Below are positions 59,052 to 64,000 of a stretch of DNA of 64,000 nt, one piece after another. A model generated the notes under the pieces. The model had not been told where the DNA came from. It saw only the letters and a program-made list of their open reading frames with translations, and made no database searches. The position numbers and the translations under genes are program-made. Origin of the DNA: Lycium barbarum. Lineage: Eukaryota > Streptophyta > Magnoliopsida > Solanales > Solanaceae. The stretch's first letter is position 1, and each line of letters starts with the position of its first letter. The stretch is taken from NCBI RefSeq assembly GCF_019175385.1, contig NC_083345.1:118051657-118115656 (forward strand). Reading direction: 5' to 3'.

Positions 59052-59789
59052 GAGGAGGTAAATATACCAAAAGAACAAGTGGATGCTTGTGAAATTTCTG
59101 TTCATGCTTTAAGTGGGGTGCCTGGTTACCACACTCTAAGGGTAACTGGTTATTGTGAATAAAGACCCCTGAATATCCTCATTGATCCCGGCAGTTCTCA
59201 CAATTTCATAGATGATCAGATGGCAAGGAAGATACAAAGGAAAATTCAAGCAGTTAGGCCTCAATCTGTCAATGTAGCTGATGGTAACACAAAATTGACT
59301 GTTGAATTATTTAAGGGTCTTACTTGGATATTGCAAGGAGTCACTATCACTGATTACTTCTTATTGTTTCCCCTGGGTTCATGTGACATTATCTTAGGGG
59401 TCCAATGGTTATTACCCTTAGGTAATATTCACATGAATTTCAGTAAATTGACTTTGGGATTTAGATATCAAGACAAAGATGTAGTGGTGCAAGGGATTAG
59501 AGAAAGAACCAGAACTATGGAGGCCAAGAAATTGGACAAGTTATCTACTGAAGGGGCACAGCTATTCATGATAAGAGTCCTGCCAATTGATGAAGAGAGA
59601 ATGGGGATGGACCAGGGTATGCCACACCAAATTGTTGCATTGACTAAAGAATACAACCAATTATTTGGTGATACAAAAGGATTACCACCTATCAGGGGTC
59701 ATTTTGATCACAAAATTTCCCTGCAAGTAGGTATTAATCCTATCAATGTGAGGCCTAGTATTCTTCAATACAGAAGGATATCAATGTGA
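59052..59789 (+). pseudogene. Reina-like protease region
   Basis: Aspartic-protease text in order: HALSGVPGYHTLRVTGYCE, then a TAA at 59159, then LNILIDPGSSHNFIDDQMAR, and DIILGVQWLLPLGNI at about 59395. Pro occupies the position after the catalytic Asp, where the common form is Asp-Ser/Thr-Gly. The frame continues to the RT entry (ISLQVGINPINVRP) and then meets the rearrangement at 59741-59820. Confidence 0.8.
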
Positions 59790-61033
59790 GGCCAGGTATT
59801 CTTCAAAACAGAAGGATATCATTGAAGGATGCATCACCAGTGGTGCTAGTGGGTAAGAAGGATGGATCATGGAGACTACGTGTTGATTACAGGGCATTGA
59901 ACAAGGCCACTATCAAGGACAAATTTCCCATCCCAATAATCGAGGATTTGCTTGATGAGCTAGGTGGATCTAAAATTTATTCTAAACTTGATCTTAGATC
60001 TGGTTACCATCGGATTAGAATGGAGAGTGATGATGTACAGAAAACTGTATTTAGGACACATTCAGGCCACTATGAATATTTGGTAATGCCATTTGGCCTT
60101 ACCAATGCTCCCTTATGTTTCCAAAGTTTGATGAATCGTGTGTTTAAATCCTATTTGAGAAAGTTTATTCTAGTTTTCTTTGATGACATTCTGGTATTTA
60201 GCAACAGTTTGGAAGATCACTTACAACACTTAAGAGTAACTTTTGAGTTGCTAGTCAAGCATAAGCTATTTGTAAGGAAGTCCAAATGCACTTTTAGGGC
60301 CCATAAGGTGGAGTATCTTGGACACTTCGTCTCTGCAGAAGGGGTCTCAACAGATCCAAAGAAGATTGAATCTGTGCAGTTATGGCCTAATCCAAGATCA
60401 ACTAACGAGTTGAGAGGTTTTTTGGGTTTGGCTGGGTATTACAGAAGGTTTATTAAAGGGTATGGGATGATAAGCAAGCCCCTCACAGACCTATTAAAAA
60501 GGAACAGTTTCAAGTGGAGTTTGAAGTCTGAAGAAGCTTTTGAGTCGCTAAAAAGAGCACTGGTTTCTGCACCTGTGTTGGCACTCCCTTGCAGTTCCTC
60601 GCAATTTGTGGTGGAGATAGATGCATGTGATGTTGGGATTGGGGAAGTTTTAATGCAAGGAGGACACCTCATTGCTAATATCAACAAGGGTTTATCAGGA
60701 AGACACGTGAGCTTGTCAGTTTATGACAAAGAATTATTGGCATTGGCTATGGCTGTAACAAAATGGTCTGAGTACCTCATGGGCAAACCCTTTGTAGTAA
60801 GAACTGACCAAAAAGCTCTTAAGTTCTCGCTTGATCAAAAGTTGCACACTGGTTCCCAAATGAAATGGATTGCAAAACTTATGCAATTTGATTTCATTAT
60901 TGAATACAAGAGAGGAAGGGAAAACAAAGCAGCTGATTCACTTTCAAGGTTACCAGCTGTAGAGTTTGTAATAATGGTAGTGGCTCCTACTGTTCCAACT
61001 CTTTGGCAACAAGTTGTGGATAGTTGGAACTAG
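59786..61033 (+). pseudogene. Reina-like RT-RNase H
   Basis: 415-residue frame: KKDGSWRLRVDYRALNKAT, SKLDLRSGYHRI, FGLTNAPLCFQSLMN, active site FFDDILVFS (about 60178-60204), [28 protein letters not shown], RNase H with EIDACDVG, YDKELLALAMA, RTDQKALK and NKAADSLSRL. The acidic catalytic residues appear present. The N-terminal part of RT between NVRP and KKDGSW is replaced by a short duplicated segment, so the frame lacks its normal start. A TAG at 61031 ends it. Confidence 0.9.
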
Positions 61034-62420
61034 GACCAAGAGTTGATAGCTTTGATTGACAAACTGAAGGAACAAGAGGAAGAACATAAGGGGTAAACTT
61101 TCATTAACCAGCAACTCAGAAGATTTGGAAGATTGGTGGTGGGAAATGATTCTCAGCTCAGAAAATTGATCATCCAATACTGGCATGACAAGCCTAGTGG
61201 TGGTCACTCAGGAATGGATTACACTCATAGGAGACTCTCAAGGTTATTCTACTGGAAAGGATTGAATGAGGATGTGGTATCATATATCAAGAAGTGTAGT
61301 ATGTCAAAGAAGCAAAAGTGATCTTTCTGCTTATCCTGGTTTACTTCAGCCCTTGATGATTCCTAAAACAGCATGGTCAAGTATAAGTATGGATCTTGTG
61401 GAAGGCCTTCCGAAATCAATGGGGAAGACTACAATCTTAGTGATAGTGGACAGACTCACTAAATATGGTCATTTCCTTGCTCTCGGTCACACATATTCGG
61501 CAGCTTCTGTAGCTCAACTGTTTTTGGATCAGATCTATAAGCTACATGGAATGCCTAATAACATAGTTAGTGACTAATATCCAATCTTTATCAGTGAATT
61601 TTGGCAGGAGTTGTTTGCTTTACATGGAGTGGACCTTAGCACTTCATCAGTTTACCATCCTCAATCAGATGGTCAAATCGAGGTGCTTAACAGAACTTTG
61701 AAAACATATTTAAGGTGTTATTGTGCTGATAGTCAACAAGATTGGTCCCACTATTTGCCCTTGGCTGAGTGGTGGTACAACACCACATACCATTCTGCAA
61801 CTCACACAACCCCTTATAAAGATTTATATGGTCAACCTCCCCTTATTCACTTGTCCTATAAACCTGAAGATCCTGTGGAAGAAGAGGTGGATAGGAGTCT
61901 CACTGTTAGGGAATTCAAGGCTCAAATACTTCAATTCCACTTACATAGGGCTCAACAAAGAATGTCTGATTTAGCTAACAAGCATAGAAGTGATAAGCAG
62001 TACAAAATTGGGGACTGGGTGTTTCTGAAGATTCAACCATACAGACGGTGTACTCTATCAAATCATTCTTTCACAAAGTTATCAGCTAAGTTTTATGGGC
62101 CTTACCAGATCTTGGAAAAAGTGGGAAATGTTGCATACAAGCTGTCCCTGCCTCCTCACGTGGCACTTCATCCCACTTTTCATGTGTCTCAACTCAAGTT
62201 TTACCATCTACTTCCGGATAATTTCATTCACCCTCTTATGATTGACATTTCCAGTCCCTATTGTGCTGAGCCTGAGGCCATTATCGATAGAAGAATGATA
62301 CAGAGAGAAAACAAGACAATGACTCAAGTTTTGATCAAATGGAAAGATATGCTCACGGATCAGGTGACTTGGGAGGACTATCATTCTATGAAGGTGCGAT
62401 TCCCTCAATTCCTTCCTTGA
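61034..62420 (+). pseudogene. Reina-like integrase with C-terminal chromodomain
   Basis: HHCC finger histidines (GGHSGMDYTHRRLS) at about 61198-61240; the cysteine pair is broken by a one-base change at about 61295. The core has WSSISMDLVEGLPKS, VIVDRLTKYGHF, MPNNIVSD (stop TAA at 61576) and then, in another frame, DGQIEVLNRTLKTYLRCY (catalytic Glu present). The C-terminal part GDWVFLKIQPY and KLSAKFYGPYQIL leads to a chromodomain (IKWKDMLTDQVTWEDY), which in chromoviruses directs insertion to heterochromatin. Three or more lesions make it inactive. Confidence 0.9.
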
Positions 62421-62449
62421 GGTCAAGGAAGTTTTCAAGGAAAGAGTAA

Positions 62450-62874
62450 TGTTACAATTGATGCTCAAGAAAGTCGTACCTTGTGCTTGCGGAAGGAGTA
62501 CCTAGCCGTTATAATTAAGTTGGGAATAAGCTGAAGCATAATTTGTGATATTATGTTTTAGCCCACATTAGTTTTAAGTCAATACTTCCAGTATTTACGT
62601 ATTGAGCCTGTAGTTTCTTTTATTTGTTCACTTTCAGTCCCTGTTAGAGTTTGTTACACATCAGTGTACTATGCTGAGGATAGAAGGATCCTATGCACAG
62701 ACAAATTGTGATGAATCACCTTTTTGCTCTAGGGTTTGTTTACTATATATTGTAATAGCTTCTCCCTTGTTAGGGTTATCAATCAAAATATATCTTTAGC
62801 CGTAAATTAGCTTATTCTCAGTTCTCTTAGTTTTCTTCTTTTGTTTGCCTTTTGTTACAGTTCCTTTTGTAGCA
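62450..62874 (+). repeat. Right LTR of the Reina-like element
   Basis: 425 bp, TGTTACAATTG...TTTTGTAGCA. The usual polypurine tract before it is weak (aaggaaagagtaa). Confidence 0.9.
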
Positions 62875-62879
62875 TTTTG

Positions 62880-63038
62880 AAGACTGATTTCGCTAAAGCA
62901 AGAATCCAACAGGCATCAAAGTTTTTTTTACACGATAATGGGCAAGCAAACCTCTAACGATCGACAAAATCGTAGTAAGCATTACCAAAAATGGCGAAGG
63001 ACAACTGGATTCTTAGTTGTATTGCTGAGCTTCCGGAG
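62880..63038. other. Short intergenic stretch; nothing recognised
   Basis: Right flank of the Reina-like element, continuous with the sequence before 40513 once the TSD is removed. No gene. Confidence 0.6.
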
Positions 63039-63041
63039 TTA

Positions 63042-63255
63042 GGGGTCGTTTGGTTGGAAACAACTTCTCCCGGGATAACTAATCCCGGGATAAGTTATTC
63101 CACCCTCAAGGTGGAATAAAAAAACACTTTAATCCCGTGATAACTAATCTCGGGATTAGTTATCCTGAGTTTTTTTTTCAACCAAATGTGTGATAAGACG
63201 GTACTAATTTTTATCCCAGGACTATTTTTTTCTATCCATCATACCAAACGAGCCC
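63042..63255. mobile_element. Harbinger/Tourist-type MITE, TSD TTA
   Basis: 214 bp, no coding capacity. Termini GGGGTCGTTTGGT and (reverse complement of the right end) GGGCTCGTTTGGTA are imperfect inverted repeats, flanked by TTA at 63039-63041 and 63256-63258. The inside has gggataactaatcccggg / atcccgtgataac inverted words, so the unit folds strongly. TTA/TAA duplication and this G-rich start are typical of PIF/Harbinger MITEs. Confidence 0.85.
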
Positions 63256-63258
63256 TTA

Positions 63259-63862
63259 AGGCTTTGTTTGGCTGCCTTTTTAAAAAAAAAATGAAAGGAG
63301 AAGATGGGGATCTGGGGAATTAATGAATCATTGGGTTGGGTCAGTGCTTTGGTTTTGGGCTGAACGAATTTTGAGTGAATTTGGGCTTAGAGATAGCCAG
63401 ATATAGGTTTAAAATGTAGCCTTTTCATTTCAATTATAACCAAAGCATTAAAGCTTTTGAAATAAAATTGAGATGGATTAATGATTCCATTAACTAATTG
63501 AGCTTCTTGATTCTAACAAAGTAAAATACTTAATGGAAAAAGAGATTAATTACAGTAATTAAGTCATGAATGACTTACTCGACAATTAAAGATACGTACA
63601 AAATTAAACACTTATTTTTTTGTGTAAATTGATTTCAAATTTATAAAATAGACATAATTAATATTTAAACTATACATAATATGTACATAATATATATTAG
63701 TGTATTTTGCCAAATGAAATGGAAAAATGTTAAAAATACTTTTTTGATTTTCTGCGTAATCCTTTTACTCTGTTGCAATTTAAGAAGCTCGACTAATTAA
63801 TTTGAATTTTTGGAGGGCAAAAATTGGGTGTCAACACTCATGGCCTGAAGGCTAAACACATA
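63259..63862. other. AT-rich intergenic DNA; no gene
   Basis: Nothing coding. The phrase aaaattgggtgtcaaca at 63821-63837 resembles the end of Tat/Ogre-type LTRs, but no matching start or PBS is visible. Confidence 0.4.
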
Positions 63863-64000
63863 TGTAATACCCCGTATCTTAGAACTCATGTTAGACTCGT
63901 ATGGTTAGAGTTTTAGCGAAAAATTTGAAAGTTTGTACGTATTACGAAAGTGGTTGACCAGCCTACTTCGGGCACCCGTAACTCCTTGATTAGTTGATAA
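63863..64000 (+). mobile_element. Start of an LTR, cut by the window edge
   Basis: TGTAATACCCCGTATCTTAG begins as many gypsy LTRs in this window do (TGTTATATCCCG, TGTAACACC). The continuation (actcgtatggttagagtt) fits LTR text. The rest is outside the window. Confidence 0.5.

Larger units (their letters stand above)
40518..62874 (+). mobile_element. Reina-like Ty3/gypsy chromovirus with nested Tekay-like array
   Basis: Short LTRs (40518-40966, 449 bp; 62450-62874, 425 bp) start TGTTACAATTGATGC and end TTTTGTAACA / TTTTGTAGCA, with 5-bp duplication TTTTG at 40513-40517 and 62875-62879. PBS follows the left LTR at 40967 (TTTGGTATCA). Without the insert the element is about 5.6 kb with gag, protease, RT, RNase H, integrase and a C-terminal chromodomain in gypsy order, the size and layout of Reina-type chromoviruses. 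All ORFs carry lesions. The lineage name is inferred. Confidence 0.9.

Overview
This window is plant nuclear DNA made almost entirely of nested transposable elements. I see no host protein-coding gene that I can support, and no tRNA, rRNA or CRISPR array. Chromodomain-bearing Ty3/gypsy elements, a CACTA element with En/Spm-type genes, a BED-finger hAT element and a Harbinger-type MITE place it in a flowering plant. The LTR termini (TGTTACACCC..., TGTTATATCCCG..., TGTAACGACC...) look to me like families common in Solanaceae; that is from memory, not from a search.

Layout, left to right. 1-8853: a minus-strand Ty1/copia element (5' LTR 7065-8853, PBS 7051-7064, gag remnant, start of the 3' LTR 1197-1357). 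A 2.75-kb solo LTR (1757-4510, 5-bp TSD AGATC) sits inside its internal region, and a truncated LTR of the same family (1-1196) covers its left end. 8854-15376: degenerate intergenic DNA with a gypsy-type LTR fragment (11193 to about 12650). 15382-39405: a minus-strand, apparently non-coding LTR retrotransposon with 2.8-kb LTRs and TSD CTGAT. Its left (3') LTR was split by a 16.4-kb CACTA transposon (16241-32645, TSD GTA). The CACTA carries a TNP2-type transposase gene and a Transposase_24-type gene, and its TNP2 gene was in turn split by a 3.9-kb hAT transposon (26395-30342, 8-bp TSD ATTAGAGG). The right LTR of the retrotransposon preserves the empty CACTA target site. 40518-62874: a Reina-like chromovirus (LTRs 40518-40966 and 62450-62874, TSD TTTTG). 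Its gag was split by a 16.8-kb array of two Tekay-like chromoviruses (41801-58574, TSD ATTAT) with the structure LTR-internal-LTR-internal-LTR. 63042-63255: a Harbinger/Tourist-type MITE (TSD TTA). 63863-64000: the start of another LTR.

How the parts relate. Target-site duplications give the order of events: non-coding retroelement, then CACTA, then hAT; Reina-like element, then the Tekay-like array; copia, then solo LTR. The two Tekay-like internal regions share three in-frame TAG codons in gag, an altered zinc-knuckle cysteine and a T7 reading-frame break in integrase, then differ by private deletions and by five private CAG/TAG differences. This suggests duplication of an already defective copy, followed by decay dominated by C-to-T change at CAG. 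The non-coding element shares its primer-binding/leader region with the Tekay-like elements, so it may have been mobilised by them. The CACTA also holds candidate captured sequence: two RNase H-like fragments, and one lysine-rich plus-strand ORF of unknown origin.
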